Assembly: GCA_964355675.1 (NCBI GenBank)
Contig: CAYHEC010000024.1
Span: 1 to 54,451 of the forward strand
DNA from: CAMBDS01 sp964355675
GTDB taxonomy: Bacteria; Electryoneota; AABM5-125-24; Hatepunaeales; Hatepunaeaceae
Direction: 5' to 3'
DNA length: 54,451 nucleotides
This document shows positions 1 to 7,711 of this stretch, piece after piece; positions within the stretch are counted from its first letter, which is position 1; each line of letters opens with the position of its first letter. The position numbers and the translations under genes were made by a program. The notes beneath the pieces were generated by a model. It was not told the origin of the DNA. It ran no database searches and saw only the letters and a program-made list of their open reading frames with translations.

Positions 1-3
1 AAA

Positions 4-166
4 GAGTTTGTTGATTTATTCGCTTGAGACGCCAATTCGGACAAGATTCTCTTGGAGGGGGGGCTTCAGCCCGCCCTTGTTTGTGCTTGATCGTCCTTTA
101 GGGGGGGCTGAAGCCCCCCCTCCAAGAGGATCAAATCTCTACTCGAACGAATAAATCAACGAACTC
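4..166. mobile_element. Palindromic element with terminal inverted repeats
   Basis: Outer arms at 4-28 and 142-166 are inverted repeats of 25 bp with a few mismatches (shared core GTTGATTTATTCG). Inside lies a second inverted pair, CTTGGAG...CTCCAAG, at 51-126. There is no reading frame of note. The nested structure suggests a MITE-like, non-autonomous element. The outer end begins GAGTTTGTTGA, similar to the GAGTCTGTTGA end of the element at 50606. The left flank is cut by the window edge, so a target duplication cannot be judged. Confidence 0.6.
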
Positions 167-287
167 AGAAAGTCCGCCCTCTATGAACACATTATTAAAT
201 TTTTAAGAAGTAAATTAGCTTTTCCTCGCGTAACATATCAGGCCTTAGACCAGTCTAAGATGGTAAGTAACACCAAAGGAAACTTCC

Positions 288-1226
288 ATGAAAAACCTCT
301 CTATCATCGTCATTTTTTCACTTGTGCTTTCGCAACCGATTTCAACGCTGGCACAAATTCACCCTTCCTGGCTGACCCTTCCACAGAATTCCGTCGCTTC
401 GACCGACGACGCTCTCGCACTGTTAGTCAATCCCGCTGGTCTTGGTATCGAAGGCGGTGGCTCATGCTATTTTCTTGCCCCTTATCAAGCTGATGGACAT
501 TTCGAGGATTGGGGAATTGTTGCAGGCGAAGGATTCGGTTTTGCCGCTGAAGCGCTTCGTTCCGGTCCGGGAGGAACCCGCCGCCGTTATACTTGGGGTC
601 TTGGATTTGGCGAAGACGATTTTTATTACGGCTTCAATTATAGCTGGACAACTGGTATCAACCGCCAGAACACTTGGGACTTTGGAATCCTCGAACGACC
701 GTGGTCATTCCTTTCGGTTGGCGCCGTAGCTCGAGGAATAAATCACCCTCGCCTGAACGGACAAAAACTACCAATTGGCTGGGATTTAGGAATCGGTGTA
801 AGACCACTTGAGATTTTCAGCACGAAGTGGGCAAAACCATCTGACCGAGTAACTTTTACACTCGATGCAAAACTGCGCCGTTTCGAGGAAGCAGTCGGAC
901 AACCATCACAGAAATATTTTGAGGAAATCGACTACACCTATGGTATTCAATCGGATATTATACCAGGTATAACGGGTCACTTAACCTTCTCCCCCGAAAT
1001 CAAAGGCGTGATGGCTCATGATGGTCAGCTTTCGGCGGGGCTTTCGTTTAACTTTGGCGAAATAGAACTGGGTTCATTCCAAAGATCGGGCAACGGCTCA
1101 GGCTCAGCTTATCTCGCCTCAAAGGACATCCACCGGGAGACTTGGCTGAAACCGATTAAAAAACGGGTGATCATCATCGACAGAAATGACGAAGATGAGG
1201 AATCGGAAGAGGAAGATTCGATTTAG
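288..1226 (+). CDS. Exported outer-membrane beta-barrel-like protein
   Basis: The 312-residue product starts with a clear signal peptide (MKNLSIIVIFSLVLSQP, likely cut after STLA near residue 22). The rest is rich in alternating aromatic and glycine strands (YTWGLGFGEDDFYYGFNYSW, GWDLGIGVRP), as in outer-membrane barrels. The NPAGLGIEGG motif near residue 50 recalls the PorV/FadL-like barrels and the barrel-like N-terminal part that some candidate-phylum SppA-annotated proteins carry; that comparison is from memory. The protein ends in an unusual run of acidic residues (DRNDEDEESEEEDS) with no peptidase domain. An AAGGA ribosome site lies just before the ATG. It stands alone, followed by a palindromic element. 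The exact function is unknown. Confidence 0.75.
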   Translation: MKNLSIIVIFSLVLSQPISTLAQIHPSWLTLPQNSVASTDDALALLVNPAGLGIEGGGSCYFLAPYQADGHFEDWGIVAGEGFGFAAEALRSGPGGTRRRYTWGLGFGEDDFYYGFNYSWTTGINRQNTWDFGILERPWSFLSVGAVARGINHPRLNGQKLPIGWDLGIGVRPLEIFSTKWAKPSDRVTFTLDAKLRRFEEAVGQPSQKYFEEIDYTYGIQSDIIPGITGHLTFSPEIKGVMAHDGQLSAGLSFNFGEIELGSFQRSGNGSGSAYLASKDIHRETWLKPIKKRVIIIDRNDEDEESEEEDSI

Positions 1227-1263
1227 ACAATAGTTGGGCAAAAACATTCGTAGCACTTACTTA

Positions 1264-1415
1264 GGGTCTGCTGAGAAATAAAGCGTGACGCATACCTCTC
1301 ATACCGGCGAAAGCCGGTATCCAGTTAAAATTTGTATATTTGAGAAATGCATGGATACCGGCTTTCGCCGGTATGAGAGCGACCTTTTTGCGTTGATTTT
1401 CTCAATTTGATAATA
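1264..1415. mobile_element. Palindromic element, ATACCGGCGAAAGCCGGTAT core
   Basis: A perfect 28-bp inverted repeat pairs 1296-1323 with 1352-1379, and each arm is itself a hairpin (ATACCGGCGAAAGCCGGTAT). Weaker outer arms share TGAGAAA (about 1272 and 1414). The left edge reads GGGTCTGCTGA, close to the GTCTGTTGA ends of other elements in this window. The outer limits are approximate. Confidence 0.6.
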
Positions 1416-1444
1416 GGTTTGCCCATCAATACGCGGATAATCTT

Positions 1445-1825
1445 GTGAATATCGATAACAGAAACTCAGTACTTCTGGCACTAATTTCTCTAATTGCTTT
1501 TACGACGGTTTTGTTCGGATTCGCCCGAATAGATACCGGTGAAGCTTCTGAACAAACCTTTGCGGAAGAAAAACAAGAGCTCGTCGAGACGGCACAACTT
1601 TGGTACATTCGTCCGGTCGCCAAAGGCGGTGGCGGCATGTCGTTCGACAATCTCGACTTTCAGCGCCTCAGTTATAGTGACTATCCGCGATCTCTGGGCT
1701 GTGAAGGCAGAAGAGGGCACTATCGGATAGCGAACCGTCAATCGAACTATTTCGTCCTCTCATCGATAGCTCTTGCTGGCAGTGCGGTGAAGTTCGATAC
1801 GATTCGGTTTGACACTCTGCCTTGA
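1445..1825 (+). CDS. Small single-pass exported protein of unknown function
   Basis: This is a 126-residue frame starting at GTG; no good ribosome site is visible. Residues 8-27 form one hydrophobic segment (VLLALISLIAFTTVLFGFA), followed by a short soluble part with a striking W-Y-I-R-P-x4-GGGGMSF block near residues 53-66 and a LDFQRLSY patch. I recall similar WY..P...GGGG.SF proteins with one N-terminal helix in Ignavibacteria/Marinimicrobia-type genomes, resembling pilin-like or gliding-associated small proteins, but I cannot name the family. Palindromic elements lie on both sides. It could also be a decayed or short version of a longer gene. Confidence 0.5.
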   Translation: MNIDNRNSVLLALISLIAFTTVLFGFARIDTGEASEQTFAEEKQELVETAQLWYIRPVAKGGGGMSFDNLDFQRLSYSDYPRSLGCEGRRGHYRIANRQSNYFVLSSIALAGSAVKFDTIRFDTLP

Positions 1826-1858
1826 ATCGAATAAAGAGTATTGATTATACTGCAATTT

Positions 1859-1937
1859 CTTGGAGAGCGGCTTTTTAAGCCGCTCTATCCATTGAAGAGC
1901 GACGTTAGAAGAGCGGCTTGAAATGCCGCTCTCCAAG
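1859..1937. repeat. CTTGGAG-type palindromic repeat
   Basis: The arms CTTGGAGAGCGGC and GCCGCTCTCCAAG lie at the two ends of a 79-bp stretch, with inner GAGCGGCTT copies forming further hairpins. It sits between the small exported gene and the DUF2231-like gene. Confidence 0.6.
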
Positions 1938-1957
1938 AATTACTTTAGAGGAATAGA

Positions 1958-2518
1958 ATGATCTGGAACGCGGCCCATATTCACCTGATGATTAATCATC
2001 TGCCAATCTTTGCACCAGTGCTGGCAATACCCCTACTCTTGTTGGCTTATTGGAAGCGTGAGGAGAAGGCGATTATTATCGGCGCTGTTTTACTCCTTGT
2101 GTTTGGTGCAGTCGGCGGAATAGTCTCAACACTGAGTGGAGAGGAGGCGGAGCAATATGTCGAAGGCGAGCCGGGTGTCTCAATGAAAGCGCTCTCCATC
2201 CACGAGGAACGGGCTGAGGTTGCCGCTGTTACGCTCGACATAGTTGCCATACTTGCACTTGCGGCATTGCTGGCAATGTGGAAACGTCCGGGGATGTTAA
2301 AACCTGAATACTGGATCACACTGTTGCTTGTCGGAGCTTTTGTAGCATCCGCCATGGCGGGATTTGCCGCGCTTAAGGGTGGCGAGATCCGTCATCCGGA
2401 GATCCGACCCCCGGAGAGTGCAGAATTCCTTCAAGTAAATCATTCAGACATCAAGTCGGCTGATGTGCTCATGGAGGAGCAGAACGTTGAAGATGCTGAT
2501 GAAAATGATGATGATTGA
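1958..2518 (+). CDS. DUF2231-like four-helix membrane protein
   Basis: The 186-residue protein has four predicted membrane helices (about residues 15-30, 38-58, 88-107 and 118-138) and a charged cytoplasmic or periplasmic tail ending in acidic residues (ENDDD). The opening AAHIHLMINHLPIFAPV carries the closely spaced His/Asn-His-Leu-Pro pattern of DUF2231-type membrane proteins, in which histidines are suspected haem or metal ligands. The ATG follows an AGAGGAATAGA ribosome site. Its neighbour downstream is the transhydrogenase operon, but a strong hairpin and about 260 bp separate them, so it is probably a separate transcript. The biochemical role is not known. Confidence 0.7.
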   Translation: MIWNAAHIHLMINHLPIFAPVLAIPLLLLAYWKREEKAIIIGAVLLLVFGAVGGIVSTLSGEEAEQYVEGEPGVSMKALSIHEERAEVAAVTLDIVAILALAALLAMWKRPGMLKPEYWITLLLVGAFVASAMAGFAALKGGEIRHPEIRPPESAEFLQVNHSDIKSADVLMEEQNVEDADENDDD

Positions 2519-2525
2519 AGAAAAT

Positions 2526-2569
2526 GGGTGGTAAGCTGTCAACCCCAGAGGGTTGACAGCTTACCACCC
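2526..2569. terminator. Perfect 20-bp stem hairpin after the DUF2231-like gene
   Basis: Stem 2526-2545 pairs exactly with 2550-2569 around a 4-nt loop; the stem contains AAGCTGTCAACCC. There is no T-run, so it may be a repeat acting as an mRNA 3' end block rather than a classic terminator. A single arm of the same sequence (TAAGCTGTCAACCC) recurs at 30191-30204. Confidence 0.5.
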
Positions 2570-2691
2570 GATGACTTTCCAAGCTTCTAAATTCTCTACC
2601 GATTTCTGCCACTATTTTGTACTTACCCTTCGTACCACATTTCTTTTCTATAAATATTACTAAATTTTGGTGTAAGAGTTTAGAATATTGC

Positions 2692-2723
2692 CTTGGAGGG
2701 CGGGATTAATCCCGCCCTCCAAG
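2692..2723. repeat. Perfect 32-bp palindrome of the CTTGGAG type
   Basis: The 16-bp left half CTTGGAGGGCGGGATT is the exact reverse complement of the right half at 2708-2723. It lies about 50 bp before the pntAA start. Its outer seven bases match those of the repeats at 1859, 11971 and 51, while the inner stem differs. Confidence 0.65.
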
Positions 2724-2776
2724 ACCCCGCAAGAATAAACTTACATTAAAGCAATAAATTATCAAGGAGTTAAAGT

Positions 2777-3949
2777 ATGATTGTCGGAGTCTTGAAAGAG
2801 ACATTTCCCGGTGAAACAAGGGTGGCACTCGTTCCTGATGGGGTGTCGATTCTCGCTAAATTGGGACTGGATGTTGTTGTCGAATCCCATGCCGGGACGT
2901 TAGCGGGGCATATCGATGATGCATTCGTGGCTAAAGGAGCAAAAATCGTCGCTTCGCGAGTGGAAATACTGAAGAGTGCTGACCTTCTTCTTTATGTTCG
3001 AACACTTGGCGCTAATCCAGATGCTGGTCAAAACGATCTTAAATCTTATCACGCCGGGCAAATCATCATAGGCTCTGCTGATCCGCTTGGCAGTCCCGAC
3101 TCTGCCGGACGCATTGCCCTGACCGGGGCGTCATTGTTTGCGCTCGAATTGATCCCCCGCATCACTCGCGGCCAAGCTATGGACGTACTCTCCTCGATGG
3201 CAACCATCGCCGGTTACAAAGCTGTTCTGCTCGCCGCGTTGCATTCAGCGCGCATGTTTCCGATGTTCATGACCGCGGCAGGGACAATCTCTCCCGCCAA
3301 GGTACTTGTCATCGGCGCAGGTGTTGCTGGTTTGCAGGCGATTGCCACCGCCCGACGTCTGGGGGCAGTAGTAAAGGGTTACGACGTCCGCCCGGCTGTC
3401 AAAGAGCAGGTTGAATCACTGGGTGCCAAATTTGTCGAGATGGAATTGGAGACTGCCGAAGGATCGGGCGGCTATGCAAAAGAGATGGGCGAAGAGTTCT
3501 ACCGCCGTCAACGCGAATTGATGACGAAAGTCGTCGCTGAGTCGGATGTTGTCATCACCACGGCGGCTATTCCGGGTCGGAAATCGCCGGTTCTGGTAAC
3601 TGCTGACATGGTAGATAAAATGGCGGCGGGGTCAGTAATTGTCGATCTTGCGGCCGAGCGCGGTGGCAACTGCGAGTTGACCAAAGCTGATGAGATTGTC
3701 ACCATTCATAACGTGACTATTCTTGGACCGACCAATCTTCCTGCAATGGCTCCTTATCATGCAAGTCAAATGCTTTCCAAGAATGTCACCAACTTCATCA
3801 AACTGCTCATCGATAAAGCAGGCAATTTGACGATAAACATGGACGATGAGATTGTCCGAGAAACTCTCGTTACTCAAGGCGGTGAAGTCGTCAATGCACG
3901 TATTAAAGAGCTGGTTGGCAAAGCCAGCCCAACCCCAAATAATAAATAA
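2777..3949 (+). CDS. pntAA: NAD(P) transhydrogenase subunit alpha 1 (NAD-binding domain I)
   Basis: This 390-residue soluble subunit binds NAD(H) in the proton-translocating transhydrogenase, which drives NADPH formation with the proton gradient. The N-terminus (VGVLKETFPGETRVALVPDG) is the alanine dehydrogenase/PNT signature. A Rossmann fold glycine motif, VIGAGVAGLQAIATARRLGA, lies near residues 177-196, and the partner-loop region RVALVP and KEQVESLGAKFVE are also present. The protein stops before any membrane segment, so this is the three-subunit form known from Rhodospirillum rubrum. An AAGGAG ribosome site precedes the ATG. pntAB follows after 18 bp and pntB overlaps pntAB, giving one operon. 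Confidence 0.95.
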   Translation: MIVGVLKETFPGETRVALVPDGVSILAKLGLDVVVESHAGTLAGHIDDAFVAKGAKIVASRVEILKSADLLLYVRTLGANPDAGQNDLKSYHAGQIIIGSADPLGSPDSAGRIALTGASLFALELIPRITRGQAMDVLSSMATIAGYKAVLLAALHSARMFPMFMTAAGTISPAKVLVIGAGVAGLQAIATARRLGAVVKGYDVRPAVKEQVESLGAKFVEMELETAEGSGGYAKEMGEEFYRRQRELMTKVVAESDVVITTAAIPGRKSPVLVTADMVDKMAAGSVIVDLAAERGGNCELTKADEIVTIHNVTILGPTNLPAMAPYHASQMLSKNVTNFIKLLIDKAGNLTINMDDEIVRETLVTQGGEVVNARIKELVGKASPTPNNK

Positions 3950-3967
3950 CCCAGAGAGCAATAGACA

Positions 3968-4294
3968 ATGGATATCAATATTTTCGTTTTTGTGATGGCA
4001 ACTTTTCTGGGCATCGAAGTGATCAGGAGGGTATCCCATCTCCTTCACACTCCTTTAATGTCCCTAACCAACGCCATCTCAGCGATTTCCGTCGTGGGAG
4101 CAATCATAATAGCCGGGCAGGATTATCCTGCTGGTCATCAATACGCCAATCTTGCCAAGGTACTTGGCGTCATAGCAGTTGCGGCGGCGTTTTCCAATGT
4201 CGTGGGTGGCTTCATGATTACCGATAGAATGCTGAAAATGTTCAAGCCGGAACCGAAAGCTACCAAATCAGATGACAAAGGAGGACACCGATGA
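3968..4294 (+). CDS. pntAB: NAD(P) transhydrogenase subunit alpha 2 (membrane)
   Basis: This 108-residue membrane subunit of transhydrogenase domain II has three hydrophobic segments (about residues 3-16, 34-50 and 60-80). The HLLHTPLMSLTNAISAI stretch is the family hallmark in which a conserved Ser/Thr-Asn lies at the proton path. The C-terminal tail is lysine-rich and soluble. It is 18 bp downstream of pntAA and overlaps pntB by 4 bp (ATGA), which implies translational coupling within the operon. Confidence 0.94.
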   Translation: MDINIFVFVMATFLGIEVIRRVSHLLHTPLMSLTNAISAISVVGAIIIAGQDYPAGHQYANLAKVLGVIAVAAAFSNVVGGFMITDRMLKMFKPEPKATKSDDKGGHR

Positions 4295-5757
4295 ACCGAG
4301 TTGTATTGATTGCAGTTATCGCGCTCATCTCCTTCGTTAAAACGGGTTTGGCAGGAAATGGGGAAGGAGCTGTTGAACAGGAATGGTTTGTCTCTTATAC
4401 TTATATCCTCGCCGCAATAAGCTTTATCCTTGCGTTGAAGTGGCTTAGTCATCCCAAGACAGCTCGCCGGGGAGTAATGATCGGCGAGATAGGAATGCTT
4501 CTGGCAATTGTGGGAACTTTAATCAGTTTCGAGGTTGTCAGCTACACCTGGATTTTTATCGCTTTCTTCATCGGTGCGGCGATTGGTGTTCCTTTAGCAG
4601 TGTTTATGCCGATGACGGCAGTTCCTCAGCGGACCGCACTCTCCCACGCCTTTGGAGCGCTTGCGGCGGCGTTGGTGGGGTCTGCACATTACCTATTGAA
4701 TACTCCTGAAATTTCAACATTCAACATGATTGCCTTAATATTCGAGATGTTGTTGGGATTTCTTACTTTCACCGGGAGTATGATGGCATTCGGAAAGTTG
4801 CAGGAGATACTACCGAGCCAGCCGATGGTTCACAAAGGGCAGAACTTCCTGAATTTCACTATTTTAGGTCTGGCAGTTGCGAGTGGAATATACATGATCG
4901 TCGATCCGTCGGCGATTTGGATGTTTCCAATCTTTATTCTCTTAAGTCTTGCCTTTGGGGTACTGCTGATTCTCCCGATCGGCGGCGCAGACATGCCGAC
5001 GGTGATCGCGCTTCTCAATTCCTATGCAGGCCTATCCGCCTCATTGATGGGATTTGTGCTGAATAATAAACTATTGATCGTCGCGGGTGCGCTCGACGGA
5101 GCGTCGGGTCTTGTACTGTCGATCATTATGTGTAAGGCGATGAACAGATCATTTACCAACGTTCTGTTTGGAGCATTCGGCGCAACCACAGAAGCGTCGA
5201 AGTCTGATGACATTTATGGCGGTAAGGTGAAATCAGCCAGTGCGGAAGATGTTGCCATGATGTTCGATGGCGCTCAGCGGGTAGTATTCATACCGGGGTA
5301 CGGAATGGCTGTCGCTCAGGCTCAGTTTGCGGTGCGCGACTTGGCGAACCTGCTTCAAGCAAAGGGCACGACAGTCGAATATGCCATTCATCCGGTCGCA
5401 GGCAGAATGCCCGGTCACATGAATGTCCTGCTTGCGGAGGCGAGCGTCCCCTATGACGAAATGGTAGAAATGGATGATATCAACTCAACGATGCCACAGG
5501 TTGACGTTGCGGTGATTATTGGAGCTAACGACACGGTGAATCCGATTGCCAGAACCGACCCAACCAGTCCGATTGCTGGAATGCCGATTATCGATGCTGA
5601 CAAGGCGCGGAATGTCGTTGTAATCAAGCGGAGCTTGTCTCCGGGGTTTGCTGGTATTCCGAATCCGTTGTTTGCGGCTCCGAATGTAGTGATGTACTTT
5701 GCTGATGGGAAGAAAGCTATCATGGAATTGATTGCCGCAGTGAAGGCGGGTAGTTAA
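4291..5757 (+). CDS. pntB: NAD(P) transhydrogenase subunit beta (NADP-binding)
   Basis: The 488-residue subunit contains the remaining membrane helices of domain II (about residues 30-300) and the soluble NADP(H)-binding domain III (about 310-488). Domain III shows VVFIPGYGMAVAQAQ, HPVAGRMPGHMNVLLAEA, IGANDTVNPIAR and VVIKRSLSPGFAGI, all typical of PntB. An extra N-terminal hydrophobic segment (residues 1-21, VVLIAVIALISFVKTGLAG) precedes the usual start and could be an added helix or a cleavable leader. The start overlaps the pntAB stop (ATGA). Two hairpins follow the gene. Confidence 0.95.
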   Translation: MNRVVLIAVIALISFVKTGLAGNGEGAVEQEWFVSYTYILAAISFILALKWLSHPKTARRGVMIGEIGMLLAIVGTLISFEVVSYTWIFIAFFIGAAIGVPLAVFMPMTAVPQRTALSHAFGALAAALVGSAHYLLNTPEISTFNMIALIFEMLLGFLTFTGSMMAFGKLQEILPSQPMVHKGQNFLNFTILGLAVASGIYMIVDPSAIWMFPIFILLSLAFGVLLILPIGGADMPTVIALLNSYAGLSASLMGFVLNNKLLIVAGALDGASGLVLSIIMCKAMNRSFTNVLFGAFGATTEASKSDDIYGGKVKSASAEDVAMMFDGAQRVVFIPGYGMAVAQAQFAVRDLANLLQAKGTTVEYAIHPVAGRMPGHMNVLLAEASVPYDEMVEMDDINSTMPQVDVAVIIGANDTVNPIARTDPTSPIAGMPIIDADKARNVVVIKRSLSPGFAGIPNPLFAAPNVVMYFADGKKAIMELIAAVKAGS

Positions 5758-5781
5758 GGGAGTCGTCTCTTATATGAAATC

Positions 5782-5811
5782 AAGGCGTCAACTCTAAGGA
5801 GTTGACGCCTT
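5782..5811. terminator. 13-bp stem hairpin downstream of pntB
   Basis: Stem AAGGCGTCAACTC (5782-5794) pairs exactly with 5799-5811 around loop TAAG. No clear T-run follows, so it may be a repeat unit; it shares the GTCAAC core with the hairpins at 2526 and 5824. Confidence 0.45.
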
Positions 5812-5823
5812 CCAATAACACAG

Positions 5824-5853
5824 AAGTCAACCCTCAGCGGTTGACTTTTTAGT
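5824..5853 (+). terminator. Probable intrinsic terminator of the pnt operon
   Basis: Stem AAGTCAACC (5824-5832) pairs with GGTTGACTT (5839-5847), followed by a short T-run TTT(AG)TTATT. It lies about 65 bp after the pntB stop. Confidence 0.5.
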
Positions 5854-5865
5854 TATTGGATTTAT

Positions 5866-6000
5866 ATAGCAATGCTTGAAAGTCTTTTCAAATCCGCGTA
5901 GGATATGCGTCCCGCTTGTCTGTCTTTTTCTGCCGTCAACCGGGACGGTTAACCTACGCGATTGGCTTTGAACAATGTAAATACTTTCAAGCGATACTAT
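5866..6000. mobile_element. Palindromic element between pntB and wecB
   Basis: Ends ATAGCAATGCTTGAAAGT (5866-5883) and ACTTTCAAGCGATACTAT (5983-6000) are inverted repeats with two mismatches. The core holds a second inverted pair, CGCGTAGG and CCTACGCG, and the phrase GCGTCCCGCTTG. A GCGTCCCGCTTGAC copy recurs at about 37832. The wecB stop codon falls inside the right end. Confidence 0.6.
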
Positions 6001-7061
6001 AAAAGGAAAGCCTGAATCGCTTTCGCCAATTTTTCCACCGCATGACCGTCACCGAAAATCTGCGGGCGATCGATCGGCCACCAGCGAGTTGTTGCTGATT
6101 CTAAAATCTGAGTAATGTCTGTATCGACAATGCGATTCCAACCAGCCTGAACTGTTTCGATCCATTCCGTTTCAGGGCGCAGGGTCAAGCAGGGCACGCC
6201 GTGGTAATAAGCTTCTTTTTGAACGCCTCCACTGTCCGTCATGATCATTCTTGCCGAAATTTCGAGCGCCATCATGTCGAGATAACCAATTGGAGCGATT
6301 ATTTTGATATTGCGAGGAATATTTAAATTAAACTCCCGAATTCGTATCTTTGTGCGAGGATGAAGAGGAAGGATGATCTGTTCGTTGAGCGCTGAAAAAG
6401 CACTAAATAGCTGTTGCAATCTCGCGGGATCATCGACAGTATAAGGCCGATGCAAAGTGACCAGGATATATTCACTTTTGGCAAGTGAAAGCTTGGAGAT
6501 AATATTTGAATTTTTCAACACGAGATCATTATACATCAAAGCAACATCATACTGCACATCGCCGATCACGTGAACTCCATCACAGATGCGCTCAGAGCAC
6601 AGCTGATCTGCCGAGGCTTGAGTGGGACAGAATAACAGTGTTGAACAGTGGTCGGTCAATACCCGGTTGATCTCCTCAGGCATCGAACGATTGAATGATC
6701 TCATTCCGGCTTCGTTGTGCGCAACGGGGATGCCGAGTTTTGCAGATGTAAGAGCCGCGGCGAGAGTAGAGTTCGTATCACCATGTACCAAAACCATATC
6801 CGGTTTCAGGAGGGTGAGCAGATCTTCAAGTCCCTGCATGATCGCGGCCGTCTGATAGGCTTGTGTTCCGGAACCGATTCCAAGATTGTAAGCAGGCTCC
6901 TGAATTTGCAATTCTTTGAAGAAGAGATCGGACATTTCTTGATCGTAATGTTGTCCGGTATGGATAAGAACGTCTTCGATCCCCAGATCCCGAATAGCTT
7001 TACCGGTAGGGCAATGCTTTATAAATTGTGGTCTTGCGCCGACTACAGTGACTATTTTCAT
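5997..7061 (-). CDS. wecB: UDP-N-acetylglucosamine 2-epimerase (non-hydrolysing)
   Basis: It converts UDP-GlcNAc to UDP-ManNAc for surface polysaccharide. The product is 354 residues from ATG at 7061, which gives the family-typical opening MKIVTVVGARPQFIKH; an in-frame upstream start would add 15 unconserved residues. The motifs VLIHTGQHYDQEMSDLFF, VHGDTNSTLAAAL, HNEAGMRSFNRSMPEEINR, VTLHRPYTVDD, and MTDSGGVQKEAYYHGVP followed by RPETEW are all present as in WecB/MnaA. It is the last gene of a minus-strand set with the phosphatase (about 100 bp upstream) and the CapD-type dehydratase. Confidence 0.93.
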   Translation of the reverse strand: MKIVTVVGARPQFIKHCPTGKAIRDLGIEDVLIHTGQHYDQEMSDLFFKELQIQEPAYNLGIGSGTQAYQTAAIMQGLEDLLTLLKPDMVLVHGDTNSTLAAALTSAKLGIPVAHNEAGMRSFNRSMPEEINRVLTDHCSTLLFCPTQASADQLCSERICDGVHVIGDVQYDVALMYNDLVLKNSNIISKLSLAKSEYILVTLHRPYTVDDPARLQQLFSAFSALNEQIILPLHPRTKIRIREFNLNIPRNIKIIAPIGYLDMMALEISARMIMTDSGGVQKEAYYHGVPCLTLRPETEWIETVQAGWNRIVDTDITQILESATTRWWPIDRPQIFGDGHAVEKLAKAIQAFLL

Positions 7062-7165
7062 AGAGGATATTTGATGATTAATGGTGATTGCGGAAAGGAC
7101 GTGCACTTCGATATTTAGAACAATATCAAAAAAAAGAGTTTAGAGTATTCACTCTTCTTCAATAT

Positions 7166-7705
7166 TTATTCTGTCTCTGGACCCATCTCGTAATTTGTGA
7201 CTCGTTCTCTTAGCAACGCATAGACTCGGGGGATTTCTTGATCAAGAAGGGAGAAGAGTTCATCATACTCATTAAGATTTTTGCCAGTTGGGTCAGGGAA
7301 GTCGGTCGGGATGAGAGGTGAGGATACTTCGAACGTACGGAGACAGAAAGTTTTACTTGCAAAGGTCGGATCAAGTTTAATGATAAAATCTCGGTGAGAT
7401 GATTCCATGACCATGATCCAGCGGTAATTCGAGACCAATTTTTTCGTGACCGGTTGAGACTTGTGATGATCGATAGAAATCTTCCTGTTTTTCATCACAA
7501 ATTTGATAATGTTATTGGGCAACATTCCTTTAATGGCTCTGACCCCTGCCGAGGCCACATCCCAGCTTTCTCCAGTCTTATTAGCAAGATTTTGAAAAAG
7601 CGCGGCGGCCGCCGGGCTACGGGTAACATTTGCGGTGCAAACGAAAAGAATGCTACGGTCATGTGGCACTTTACGACGAAAAAACACTTTGGATAAAAAG
7701 TTCAA
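7166..7705 (-). CDS. Low-molecular-weight protein tyrosine phosphatase
   Basis: This 179-residue cytosolic enzyme has the LMW-PTP P-loop CTANVTRS with catalytic Cys23 and Arg29 (C-x5-R) and the acid-loop DPTG near residue 138. ILFVC before the loop is the usual first strand. The start is TTG, six bases after the capD-like stop. In polysaccharide clusters such phosphatases (Wzb/Etp) usually dephosphorylate a tyrosine autokinase; no kinase is in this window, so its partner lies elsewhere. A related arsenate-reductase fold is less likely because of the context and the LMW-PTP loop. Confidence 0.85.
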   Translation of the reverse strand: MNFLSKVFFRRKVPHDRSILFVCTANVTRSPAAAALFQNLANKTGESWDVASAGVRAIKGMLPNNIIKFVMKNRKISIDHHKSQPVTKKLVSNYRWIMVMESSHRDFIIKLDPTFASKTFCLRTFEVSSPLIPTDFPDPTGKNLNEYDELFSLLDQEIPRVYALLRERVTNYEMGPETE

Positions 7706-7711
7706 TTCTGG

